DNA of 64,000 bases from Streptomyces sp. NBC_01210. Its GTDB lineage: Bacteria; Actinomycetota; Actinomycetes; Streptomycetales; Streptomycetaceae. A model generated the notes under the pieces. That model was not told the DNA's origin. It ran no database searches and worked only from the letters and a program-made list of their open reading frames with translations. Made by a program: the position numbers and the translations under genes. The stretch lies in the NCBI RefSeq assembly GCF_036010325.1, contig NZ_CP108549.1, positions 7,130,001 to 7,194,000 on the forward strand. Reading direction: 5' to 3'. Below are positions 1 to 7,881 of the stretch, one piece after another (position 1 is the first letter of the stretch; each line of letters begins with the position of its first letter).

Positions 1-1092
1 GAGGACGAGGGTGAGGACGGTGTGGACCATCAGGACGGCCGGGGGACGTAGCCGGATCAGCAGCGGGAGCAGTGCGAGCGCGAGCAGGACGACACCGACG
101 CCGATCAGGTCCGCGAAGGGCCAGGCGGAGAGATAGTCGAAGTGGCCCACCGGGACGGATGTGAGGACGTCGAGGGTGTGCCGGCCGTAGTCCCACTCGT
201 GGGCCCAGGCACCGGACTGAAGCCTGAAGTAGCCGCCGTAGTCGCCCATTTGGTGACCCACCCAGCCGAGATGGGCGAGGAGGCCGAGCGGGGCGACGGC
301 CATCGCGGCCACCGGACGCAGGATGCCGTCCCGGCGACGGTGGAGCGCGAGCAGGGCCGCGACGGCGACGGCGGCGATCAGCGCCACGGCGGTGGGTCGG
401 TTGAGCCCTGCCGCGCAGGTGAGGAGACCGGCGGTGAGCCAGCGGCGGCTCAGGACGGCATGGCAGGCCCAGACGGCCAGGGCCACGTAGAGGGAGTCGG
501 AATAGACCGCCCACTCCACGCCGGAACCGGGCCAGACGGCCCAGAGTCCGGCCGCGGCCAGCCCGGCCCGTCTGCCGCCGAGACGTTCGGCGATGGCGTA
601 GATGCCCAGGGCGGCGGCCACGGAGGCGAGGACGGAGACCAGCAGGCCGGCGCCGTACAGGCCGAGGCCGGTGAGCTCGGAGACCAGCCGCATCAGCGCC
701 GGGTAGAGCGGGAAGAACGCCGCCGAGTTCCCTTCGAGAGTGACCGGGCCGGTGGCGCCGGGGATCGGGACCAGCTGAGGGTCGTACCCGTGCGCGGCGA
801 TCTGCTGGTACCACCAGCCGTCCCAGCTGGCCAGGACGTCCCATGGGTGGGCGCCGCCGCCGAAGCGCGGGTTCTTCGTGCGGTAGTCCCCGGCGGAGTG
901 CAGCAGCCACATGAAGGCCGCGAAGCCGATGAACTTGAGCGTGCCGTAGACGGCCAGTACGGGGCCGTAGTGCTCGGCTGTGCGGCGCAGCCGGCGCCGG
1001 AGGTCGGGGTCTGTGGTGGCGGGCTGCTGCGACAGCCTTGCGTTCCAGCTCAGGGTTCCGGTCGCGGTCGTACGAGCGGTGGTCCTGATCAT
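1..1092 (-). CDS. Multi-pass membrane mannosyltransferase-like protein, partial (3' end beyond window)
   Basis: I translated the minus strand by hand from the ATG at 1092; the frame stays open for 364 codons to the window edge, so the C-terminus is missing. After a short cytoplasmic tail there is a membrane segment, then a loop rich in W, G and Y with WDVLASWDGWWYQQIAAHGY. This W-D-x-x-W-Y type loop, followed by many hydrophobic segments, resembles bacterial PIG-V/PMT-like polyprenol-dependent mannosyltransferases. Its start overlaps the stop of the upstream glycosyltransferase gene by 4 nt (ATGA), so the two are translationally coupled and probably work together on cell-envelope or lipid-linked glycan synthesis. 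The acceptor is unknown. Family assignment rests on motif memory only. Confidence 0.75.
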   Translation of the reverse strand, partial: MIRTTARTTATGTLSWNARLSQQPATTDPDLRRRLRRTAEHYGPVLAVYGTLKFIGFAAFMWLLHSAGDYRTKNPRFGGGAHPWDVLASWDGWWYQQIAAHGYDPQLVPIPGATGPVTLEGNSAAFFPLYPALMRLVSELTGLGLYGAGLLVSVLASVAAALGIYAIAERLGGRRAGLAAAGLWAVWPGSGVEWAVYSDSLYVALAVWACHAVLSRRWLTAGLLTCAAGLNRPTAVALIAAVAVAALLALHRRRDGILRPVAAMAVAPLGLLAHLGWVGHQMGDYGGYFRLQSGAWAHEWDYGRHTLDVLTSVPVGHFDYLSAWPFADLIGVGVVLLALALLPLLIRLRPPAVLMVHTVLTLVL

Positions 1093-2312
1093 GCGCGGAA
1101 CACCCACGCTCGGAAGAACAGGAACCGCAGCAGCGTCGCGGCCAGGTTGGCGGCGAGGAGTACGGCGAGTTCGGTGGCCTGCCCGGCCGAGGGCACCGCG
1201 TGGTGCAGGGCGGCGAGCGATCCGCCGGTGAGCGCCAGGCCGATCAGGAGGACGACCAGGCCCCTGCCCTGATGGCGCAGCACACCGCCGCGGCCACGGA
1301 GGCCGAAGGTGAGCCGCCTGTTCACGGTCGTGTTGGCGACGGCGCAGACCAGCAGCGCGAATGCGTTGGCGGCCTGGGATCCGGCCATCGGGCGCAGCGC
1401 CGCGTAGAGGAGCAGGTATGCGAGGGTGCTGACGGCGCCTACGGCGGCGAAGCACACGAGTTGGGTGGCGAGCCTGCCCGGTGCGTCGGCGCCACCGTCG
1501 CGGAGCGACCCGCCCGGCGGCAGCGTGCCCCGCGCCAGTGCCCCGCCGATCCTGGCGATGCCGCGCAGGTCGGCCAGTGCCGTGGCGAGGATGTCGACCC
1601 GGGTGTCGGGATCGTCCACCCAGTCGACCGGCACCTCATGGATGCGCAGCCCGGCACGCTCGGCGAGCACCAGAAGTTCGGTGTCGAAGAACCACTCCGA
1701 GTCCTGCACGAGGGGCAGTAGTCGCTCGGCCACATCACGCCGCACCGCCTTGAATCCGCACTGCGCGTCGGAGAAGCCCACGGCGAGGACGGAGCGCAGG
1801 AGGGCGTTGTAGCAACGAGAGGTGATCTCTCGCTTGGGGCCGCGCACCACCCGGGAACCGGGGGCCAGGCGGGTGCCGATGGCGATATCGGAGTGGCCGG
1901 AGAGCAGCGGGGCCACGAGCGGCAGCAACGCCGTCAGTTCCGTGGACAGGTCCACGTCCATGTACGCGAGTACGGGGGCCGACGAGAGCGACCAGGCGGT
2001 ACGCAGCGCCCGGCCGCGACCCTTCTCGGTCAGCCGAAGCCACTGTGCTTCGGGTATTTCGTCTGCCAGCCGAGCGGCGATCTGCGGGGTGCTGTCCGTG
2101 CTGGCGTTGTCGGCGATGGTGATACGGAACGGATAGGGGAAGGTCTCGCGCAGGTGTGTGTGGAGCCGCCGCACGCTCGGCTCCAAGTCTCTCTCCTCAT
2201 TGAACACGGGGACGACCACGTCCAGGACGGGCTCCCGGTGGTGCGGCGCCACCGGTGCGCGGTGCGGTAGTCGGCTCAGGTCCTTCAGCACAAGTGACTC
2301 TTGGTTTCTCAT
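1089..2312 (-). CDS. GT2 glycosyltransferase with C-terminal GtrA-like membrane domain
   Basis: This 407-aa protein has an N-terminal GT-A fold: the nucleotide-sugar start VLDVVVPVFNEE, then IADNASTDSTP, the metal-binding DxD-like YMDVDLST near residue 120, and the SDAQCGFKAVRRDVAE segment typical of dolichyl/polyprenyl-phosphate mannosyl- or glucosyltransferases. The last ~130 residues form about four hydrophobic segments with AVANTTVNRRLTFGLRG, a GtrA-type flippase-like domain. The likely role is to make a polyprenyl-phosphate sugar on the inner membrane face and help move it. A good ribosome site (AAAGGAC) precedes the ATG. The stop overlaps the start of the multi-pass protein downstream, which could use the product. 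Confidence 0.88.
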   Translation of the reverse strand: MRNQESLVLKDLSRLPHRAPVAPHHREPVLDVVVPVFNEERDLEPSVRRLHTHLRETFPYPFRITIADNASTDSTPQIAARLADEIPEAQWLRLTEKGRGRALRTAWSLSSAPVLAYMDVDLSTELTALLPLVAPLLSGHSDIAIGTRLAPGSRVVRGPKREITSRCYNALLRSVLAVGFSDAQCGFKAVRRDVAERLLPLVQDSEWFFDTELLVLAERAGLRIHEVPVDWVDDPDTRVDILATALADLRGIARIGGALARGTLPPGGSLRDGGADAPGRLATQLVCFAAVGAVSTLAYLLLYAALRPMAGSQAANAFALLVCAVANTTVNRRLTFGLRGRGGVLRHQGRGLVVLLIGLALTGGSLAALHHAVPSAGQATELAVLLAANLAATLLRFLFFRAWVFRA

Positions 2313-2416
2313 GTTTTGTCCTTTTTGTGACCTGGCGTGGGGCAGGCCGAAGACACTCGGGGCGAGGGTGGGCTAGGGCGTTACGGGGTGCCGAGCGAGG
2401 GCGAGGTGGTCGACGG

Positions 2417-2905
2417 CTAGTTCCGCGCCGTCGCCGTACCCGAAGGCGGGGTCGAGGTCGGGGGCGGCGACGCGCCCTCCGTGCTCCCCGGCGGGGTCTC
2501 AGTGGCCGTAGCCGAACTGTCGGCCGTGGCCGTACTCCCGTCCGTGGCCGGCGGCGTGATGGCGGCGGTCCCGTCCGGGGGCGCGGGGGAAGTGGAGGTG
2601 TCCGAGGAGGAGGGCATGCTCGGGGACGCGTCGGGTGTCGCCGACGGGGCGGAGGGCGAAGGGCTCGTCGCGGGATGTGGACCGGGGTGGCTGGGCTCGA
2701 GCCGGGTCGCATGGCCGGGCAGCAGGAACAGCCCGACGCTGAGGCCGACGACGGCCAGGGCCGAGCCGGCGGCCCGCTGTGCGGCCCGTCTGCGGCCGCG
2801 GACACGCACCCTTGTCCGGAGACGTTCCTGGTGCCTCGGCTCGAACGGTGCGGGCGTCTCGGTGTCGCGCATCATCTGTGCCAGCTGCTGCTCGAAGTGA
2901 TCCAT
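2417..2905 (-). CDS. Single-pass membrane protein downstream of a SigE-family sigma factor (possible anti-sigma factor)
   Basis: This 162-aa protein starts at the ATG at 2905, preceded by AAGGAG; a longer open frame upstream overlaps the sigma gene and is rejected. It begins MDHFEQQLAQMMRDTETPAPFEP, then a basic RVRVRGRRRAAQ stretch, one membrane segment (about residues 48-66, ALAVVGLSVGLFLLPG), then a ~95-residue Ser/Thr/Pro/Ala-rich outer tail without recognisable fold. It lies 11 nt after the sigma factor stop, so both are co-transcribed. Position and topology suggest a sigma-modulating membrane protein, but there is no HxxxCxxC zinc anti-sigma motif. Such partners are common beside Streptomyces SigE-like genes. 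Confidence 0.75.
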   Translation of the reverse strand: MDHFEQQLAQMMRDTETPAPFEPRHQERLRTRVRVRGRRRAAQRAAGSALAVVGLSVGLFLLPGHATRLEPSHPGPHPATSPSPSAPSATPDASPSMPSSSDTSTSPAPPDGTAAITPPATDGSTATADSSATATETPPGSTEGASPPPTSTPPSGTATARN

Positions 2906-2916
2906 GGGGTTCTCCT

Positions 2917-3423
2917 TCACTGCACCGGCTCGTTCACATCGCCGAGGAGCAGCCTCAGCCGCGCCACTCCGCGTGCGGCATGGGACCGAGCCGTGCCCAC
3001 CGGGCACCCGAGCGCCTCCGCCACCTGCCCCTCGGGCAGGTCCTGGTAGTAGCGCAGCACCACCGCCACCCTCTGCTTCGGCGACAACTGGGCCAGCGCG
3101 GCCTCCAGTCGAGAACGCTCCACCACGTCCGCGGACACATCGCCGACCGCCGCCGCCTCGGGCAGCTGTTCGACGGGGCGTTCACCCCACCAGCGCCGCT
3201 GTCCCGAGCGTGCCGCCGCGCGCACCATCACCTTGCGGACGTACGGCTCCGGTGCGTCATCCGCGACCTTGGGCCAGACGAACCAGAGCTTGACCAAGGA
3301 CTCCTGCAACAAGTCCTCGGCCCGATGCCGATCGCCTCCGACGAGCAGACGGGCCAGGTGGACCAGCGCCGACCAGCGGGCAGCCACGAACTCGTCGAAC
3401 GCACGGGCTCGACTCTGCTCCAT
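2917..3423 (-). CDS. SigE-family ECF RNA polymerase sigma factor
   Basis: This 168-aa protein has sigma region 2 (FDEFVAARWSALVHLARLLVGG, then AEDLLQESLVKLWFVWPKV) and region 4 (LAQLSPKQRVAVVLRYYQDLPEGQVAEALGCPVGTARSHAARGVARLR) with its helix-turn-helix. Length and the VALRYY-like segment fit the actinobacterial SigE family of group IV sigma factors. The ATG at 3423 was chosen because the motif starts there; the longer upstream open frame has no family similarity. It directs RNA polymerase to a small regulon, probably including its own operon with the membrane protein 11 nt downstream and perhaps the glycosyltransferases beyond. A Crp-like palindrome lies about 80 nt upstream. Confidence 0.9.
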   Translation of the reverse strand: MEQSRARAFDEFVAARWSALVHLARLLVGGDRHRAEDLLQESLVKLWFVWPKVADDAPEPYVRKVMVRAAARSGQRRWWGERPVEQLPEAAAVGDVSADVVERSRLEAALAQLSPKQRVAVVLRYYQDLPEGQVAEALGCPVGTARSHAARGVARLRLLLGDVNEPVQ

Positions 3424-3501
3424 CCGCACTGTCCCTGTTCTCGCCGGTCGCCTACACCCTGTAAAAGACACTGGCGCGCGGCCCACGATGCACCTGCGGC
3501 T

Positions 3502-3517
3502 CGTGATCTGGATCACA
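3502..3517. promoter_or_regulatory. Crp-like palindrome upstream of the sigma factor
   Basis: The sequence CGTGATCTGGATCACA matches the classical TGTGA-N6-TCACA dyad except for the first base, and its inner 14 bases form the dyad GTGATC-N2-GATCAC. It sits about 80 nt upstream of the sigma factor start on the minus strand. Streptomyces Crp uses a similar dyad. Function is inferred from sequence only. Confidence 0.4.
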
Positions 3518-3773
3518 GGGCATGTCGACGACAAGCGCGCGGGATGCTCCTCCGTCCCGTCCCGTCCCGCCCCGTCAGCGACGCCGACGACGAGGACGCG
3601 GTTCGAACGGCCCTTCCCGACGGCCACCCGCCCGACGGGAAGGGCACCGCCGTCGAAGACCAGTGATGCCAACCCCTTTGGCCGCAGGGGGATTTCCGTA
3701 CCTCCAGGTGGGAGGACGGCCCGGTCGTCCACCCCCGCCGGACGGCCCCGTCCCCCACGGGCGACGGTGTGTC

Positions 3774-3863
3774 CTGGGCGTAGGCGATCGTTCCGTCCTT
3801 GCTCACCGGGCCACTGGTGAACTGCTCGGAGACACTCGCCACCTACGGCGCCTTCTTCAACCC
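3774..3863 (-). pseudogene. Possible remnant of an MMPL-family transporter
   Basis: Read on the minus strand this stretch gives KKAP-stop-VASVSEQFTSGPVSKDGTIAYAQ, which resembles the periplasmic loop of MMPL transporters, where APHVASV...ISKDGTIAYAQV is common. The TAG at 3845-3843 interrupts it, and the similarity ends after GTIAYAQ. No other part of an MMPL gene was found nearby, so this would be a short decayed relic. The match is from memory and short, hence the low confidence. Confidence 0.3.
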
Positions 3864-4258
3864 GGCTGTCGGAGCGCCGATCTCGGACTTGTTGGCCGCG
3901 GGGGTCACGTTTCGGGCCGCCGGGCGCCTCGAAGACGACCCGCGCGGTCGCGCCGGCGGCGGAGGCTTGCGGGAAGCCCTCCCCCGCGACCGGAACCAGT
4001 GCCGCCGTTCGCTCATCCTGTACCCCGAGTGGGCCTGCTTGCTTGCTTACACTCTCGCGGACGCACTACGTGGAGGTGGGAGCGCATCACACGGCAGGTC
4101 CCGCATCCCGACCCGCGCGTTGCACGCCGTGGCACTCGACTCCTACGTGCCGCCCGAACTTCCTTCTCCCCAGCTTCGATGCGGCCGCTGACGGTCCACG
4201 TCCCGCCTCCCCGGTACTTGTTCCTTCCGGGCACTGCGCACTTTGAGAGGTCTTCACC
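3864..4258. other. Intergenic stretch with no supported gene
   Basis: Between the MMPL-like relic and the P450 gene, no frame shows a recognisable protein, a ribosome site or consistent third-position G/C bias. Apparent open frames look like chance frames of GC-rich DNA. The promoter of the P450 operon must lie here; GAGAGG just before 4259 is its ribosome site. Confidence 0.5.
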
Positions 4259-5500
4259 ATGCCCGTGGTCAATCCCTGTTTCAGCATCCTGTCCGAGGAC
4301 TTCGCCGCAGCCCCCTACCGCTACTTCGCACAGCTGAGGGAGCAGACTCCGGTGCACTACGAGCCGGCGATCGACAGCTATTTCCTCTCCCGCTACCAGG
4401 ACGTCAAGCGGGTACTGACGGACCACGAGGCGTTCACTACCCAGACGCTGCAGGTGCGCGCCGAGCCGGTGATGCGCGGTCCGGTCCTCGCCCAGATGAC
4501 CGGGGCCGAGCACACCGCCAAGCGAAAGATCGTCGTCCGGGGCTTCACCGGCCAGGCCCTCCAGAACCAGATACGCGCCATCCACTCCAACGCCGCCGAA
4601 CTCATGGCCCCCTTCCTTTCCCGAGGCCGGATGGACCTCGTCAACGATTTCGGCAAGCCCTTCGCCGTCCACGTGACCCTCGATGTCCTCGGTTTGGACA
4701 GAGAGGACTGGCGGCAGGTGGCCGCCTGGCACAGCGGGGTCGCCGAGTTCATCACCAGCATGACTCTCACCCCCGAGCGCCGCCGGCATTGCATGGACTG
4801 CGCGGAGCAGCTGGAGGCCTATCTCGTACCCGTCATCGAACAGCGGCGCCGCCACCCCGGCGAGGACCTGATATCGGCGCTGTGCACCGCCGAGTTCGAC
4901 GGCGTCGCCATGAGCAATCGCGATGTCACCGCGCTGATCGTCAACGTGTTGGCTGCCGCCACCGAGCCCGCGGACAAGACCCTCGCCCTGCTCTTCAAGC
5001 ACCTGATCGACCACCCCGAGCAGATGGCGCAGGTCCGCCAGGACCCGAACCTGCTGACCGCCGCGATCGCCGAGACCCTGCGCTTCACCCCACCGGTCCA
5101 GCTCATTCCCCGCCAGGCGGAGGAGAACGCCGTGTTCGCCGGCACCACCGTCCCGGCAGGTGCCACCGTCTTCTGCATGATCGGCGCGGCCAACCGCGAC
5201 CCCGATGCCTTCACCGCCCCGGACACCTTCGACATCCACCGCCCGGACCTGGGCACCGCCCGCTCCTTCACTGCGGCTGCCCAGCACCTGGCCTTCGGTA
5301 CCGGACTCCACCAGTGCGTCGGCGCGGCCTTCGCACGCGCCGAGATCGAGACCGTCGCCGCGATGCTCCTGCCCGTGCTCGACCAGGTCCGCTACAGTCC
5401 CGACTTCCGCTACCGGGAGACGGGCCTGTACACCCGCGGACCCGTCTCCCTGTCGCTGGACTTCACTTCCGTCCACGCAGACCGCACCAGCCGTGACTGA
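4259..5500 (+). CDS. Cytochrome P450, CypX (CYP134)-like
   Basis: This 413-aa P450 has the ExxR motif (E272-T-L-R275), the heme loop FGTGLHQCVG with Cys353 as thiolate ligand, and the start MPVVNP after a GAGAGG ribosome site. The I-helix reads AAATEPADK (233-240), so the usual oxygen-activating Thr of (A/G)Gx(D/E)TT is replaced by Ala238. From memory, EPADKTLA, PPVQLIPRQ, VFCMIGAANRDP and ESGLYTRGPVSL are also hallmarks of Bacillus CypX, which oxidises cyclo-dileucine to pulcherriminic acid. No cyclodipeptide synthase is seen here, so the substrate is open. It heads the plus-strand cluster with a regulator, exporter, SRPBCC protein and carotenoid-type oxygenase. Confidence 0.92.
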   Translation: MPVVNPCFSILSEDFAAAPYRYFAQLREQTPVHYEPAIDSYFLSRYQDVKRVLTDHEAFTTQTLQVRAEPVMRGPVLAQMTGAEHTAKRKIVVRGFTGQALQNQIRAIHSNAAELMAPFLSRGRMDLVNDFGKPFAVHVTLDVLGLDREDWRQVAAWHSGVAEFITSMTLTPERRRHCMDCAEQLEAYLVPVIEQRRRHPGEDLISALCTAEFDGVAMSNRDVTALIVNVLAAATEPADKTLALLFKHLIDHPEQMAQVRQDPNLLTAAIAETLRFTPPVQLIPRQAEENAVFAGTTVPAGATVFCMIGAANRDPDAFTAPDTFDIHRPDLGTARSFTAAAQHLAFGTGLHQCVGAAFARAEIETVAAMLLPVLDQVRYSPDFRYRETGLYTRGPVSLSLDFTSVHADRTSRD

Positions 5501-5501
5501 C

Positions 5502-5539
5502 GGTTGTTAGGATCTCTAGCGGTTGTTATGATCTCTAAC
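5502..5539 (+). repeat. Tandem 19-bp imperfect direct repeat, probable operator
   Basis: Two head-to-tail copies, GGTTGTTAGGATCTCTAGC and GGTTGTTATGATCTCTAAC, differ at two positions and begin right after the P450 stop. Each copy carries short inverted ends (GTTA...TARC). They are about 230 nt upstream of the ATPase regulator and the rest of the cluster, a good place for a cooperative regulator site. Confidence 0.6.
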
Positions 5540-5765
5540 GGAGCGGCGGTCCTGGAGGCGGAATCGGCCTCCGAAGTGCCGGATGCGACACCACTTCACA
5601 CGAATGCGTGGCACCACAGCCTCGATCGGTCGGAGCCGGGTGGTGCACAAGGGGGCCGGAGCACCGCCACACCTGCCTCGTGCCGGTGGCTGGCGCCGAG
5701 AGGCCCGATGGGTGTTCTCCGGGCATGGCCGTCGAGTGCTGGAGCAAAAGGGGAGGGGAGCCGCC

Positions 5766-7763
5766 ATGGCGTCCGTGGGAGAGAGACTGAGCCGTGCGCG
5801 AGTACGGGCCTTCATAGGCCGGGACGAGGAACTCGGGCGCTTCGGGGAGGCTTTGGCCGGCGATCCGCAGGCGCCGTTCGTGTTCTACGTGTTCGGGCCG
5901 GGCGGCATCGGGAAGTCGACGCTACTGCGGCGCCTGGCGGATTACGCTCGTGCGGCGGGCCGGCTGCTCGTCGAACTCGACGGCCGGTTCGTGAACCGGG
6001 ACCCGGCCGATTTCGAGCGGGCCGCCGGTCCTTTCTTGGACGTTCCGGGCACGGTCCTGTTCGTGGACTCCTTCGAGCACTGCCAGTGGCTGGAGAGCTG
6101 GCTGTGGCACCACTTCCTGCCTCGCGCGGCGGACGACACCCTGGTCGTCCTGGCCGGTCGGCGCGCTCCGCAGCCGCAATGGACCGCCGATCCCGCCTGG
6201 TCCGGGCTCCTGCACGTGACCGAATTGGAGCCGTTCTCCGAGGAACAGGCCCGCAGCCTGCTGGTCGCGGCGCAGATCCGGCACGAACTACGGGACCGGG
6301 TGCTTCGCTTCGCCGGAGGCAACCCGTTGGCTCTGTCTCTCGCGGCCGCAGCAGGATCGTCGGGTTGCAGCAGGGAGGAGATCTGGGCTCCCTCGGCGGA
6401 CGTCCTGCGCACCCTGTTGGCGGGGTTGATCGGTGAGGTGCCCACGGCGGCCCACCGCCGCGCCCTGGAGGTGGCGGCACAGGCCCACTCGACGTCCGAG
6501 GAACTGCTCGACGCGGTGCTGCCCGGGGAGGATGCCCATCTGCTCTTCTCCTGGCTGAGGGACCTGCCCTTCATGGAGTCCACGCATCGGGGGCTCCACC
6601 CGCACGACGCCGCACGCGAGACGCTGGCCGCCGACCTGCGCTGGCGTGCTCCCAACGCGTTCGAGACGATGCGCCAGCGTCTGGCGGACGAGTACCTGCG
6701 CATACTGCGCGAGGCACCCGAGGAGCGGGTGTGGACCGTCACCGACGAGCTCTTCTACCTCTTCCGGGAGGGGAAGACCCTGGCCCGACTACGCACCTGG
6801 TCCCGCGAGGACGAGGTGCACGACCGTCCTCTGCACCCGGATGACATCGATGTCGTACTCCGCATGGCCGAGGAGACCGAGGGAGCGGCCTCCGCGGAAC
6901 TGGTCCGCTACTGGGCACAGCGCCAGCCGCAGGCCTTCAGCGTCTACCGTCTCGTGAGCACGGGCCGGATCGTGGCGTTCACTACCCGGCTGGCTCTGCC
7001 GGCCCCTCCCGACCCCCAGGACCTGGCCACCGATCCTGTCGTCGCGGCAGCGTGGGAGTTCACCGATGCCACCGCGCCGGTGAGCCCCGGCGAACACATC
7101 GGCGTAAGCCGCTTCTCGATCTACCCCGAGCGGTACCAGGTCCCCTCGCGCGTCATCGACTTGAGTAGTTCCCGGGCCCAGGCGGAGGCCGCCCGCGCCC
7201 GCGGTCGCGCCTATGGCTTCGCCGTCTACCGGGACGCCGAGACTTGGGCCGAGCGCGTCAAGGGCACCCTCAGCGACACAGGGGCGCGCCCGCGAGTCGG
7301 TGAGCACACCTACGGGCTGTTCAGCGTCGACTGGCGTCAGGTACCCGTGGAGACCTGGCTTCTCCACTTCATATCGGCCGCCGAAGTGCCGGCTCCACCA
7401 GGACCGTCGCCCATCTCGCGTACCGCGTTCGACCGGGCCGTGCGTGAGGCGCTGGCGCACTGGCGCGATGCGGGAGCCTTCGCCGCCTGTGCCCTGATGC
7501 GCGCCCGTCTCGCGGCTGATTTCGGTGATCCTGCCGGGGAGTTGCGCACCCTGCTGCGCCAGGCCGTCGACGACCTCGCCCATGACCCGCGCGGAGTGCG
7601 CGCCTGCGAGGCCCTGACGGCAGGCTACTTCTCCGGTGCACCCACCCAGGAGGCCGCAGCCCGCCGCCTGGGCCTTCCGTACGGCACCTACCGTCGCCAC
7701 CTGCGCCAGGGCCTGGACCTGCTCTGCGAAGCCCTGTGGCAGCAGGAGCTGCACGGCCCCTGA
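5766..7763 (+). CDS. P-loop (STAND-like) ATPase regulator with C-terminal HTH
   Basis: This 665-aa protein starts at the ATG at 5766 behind a GGGGAGGGGAG ribosome site; a longer frame upstream lacks similarity. Near the N-terminus FIGRDEEL is followed by a Walker A motif GPGGIGKST (44-52) and a Walker B-like TVLFVDSF around residue 98, as in AAA/NB-ARC regulators. The long middle has no recognised domain. The C-terminus (about 625-660) has PTQEAAARRLGLPYGTYRRHLRQGLD, a helix-turn-helix resembling sigma-70 region 4 or LuxR-type ends. It is probably an ATP-dependent transcription activator for the surrounding P450/oxygenase cluster, in which it is the only regulator. Confidence 0.82.
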   Translation: MASVGERLSRARVRAFIGRDEELGRFGEALAGDPQAPFVFYVFGPGGIGKSTLLRRLADYARAAGRLLVELDGRFVNRDPADFERAAGPFLDVPGTVLFVDSFEHCQWLESWLWHHFLPRAADDTLVVLAGRRAPQPQWTADPAWSGLLHVTELEPFSEEQARSLLVAAQIRHELRDRVLRFAGGNPLALSLAAAAGSSGCSREEIWAPSADVLRTLLAGLIGEVPTAAHRRALEVAAQAHSTSEELLDAVLPGEDAHLLFSWLRDLPFMESTHRGLHPHDAARETLAADLRWRAPNAFETMRQRLADEYLRILREAPEERVWTVTDELFYLFREGKTLARLRTWSREDEVHDRPLHPDDIDVVLRMAEETEGAASAELVRYWAQRQPQAFSVYRLVSTGRIVAFTTRLALPAPPDPQDLATDPVVAAAWEFTDATAPVSPGEHIGVSRFSIYPERYQVPSRVIDLSSSRAQAEAARARGRAYGFAVYRDAETWAERVKGTLSDTGARPRVGEHTYGLFSVDWRQVPVETWLLHFISAAEVPAPPGPSPISRTAFDRAVREALAHWRDAGAFAACALMRARLAADFGDPAGELRTLLRQAVDDLAHDPRGVRACEALTAGYFSGAPTQEAAARRLGLPYGTYRRHLRQGLDLLCEALWQQELHGP

Positions 7764-7881
7764 CAGCAACCGAAGCCGCACGCTTCGGCAAATGCGGGTG
7801 GACGGCTGCGGACAGCAATGGACAGTCCCCGCCCCTGTCGGGCCTGGAAAGTGGACACCGTCCGACACGAGCCTGTGCGCC

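Noticed and set aside
4259..5500. Pulcherriminic acid pathway
   Set aside because: The P450 resembles CypX, but no cyclodipeptide synthase gene is in the window, so the pathway cannot be assigned.
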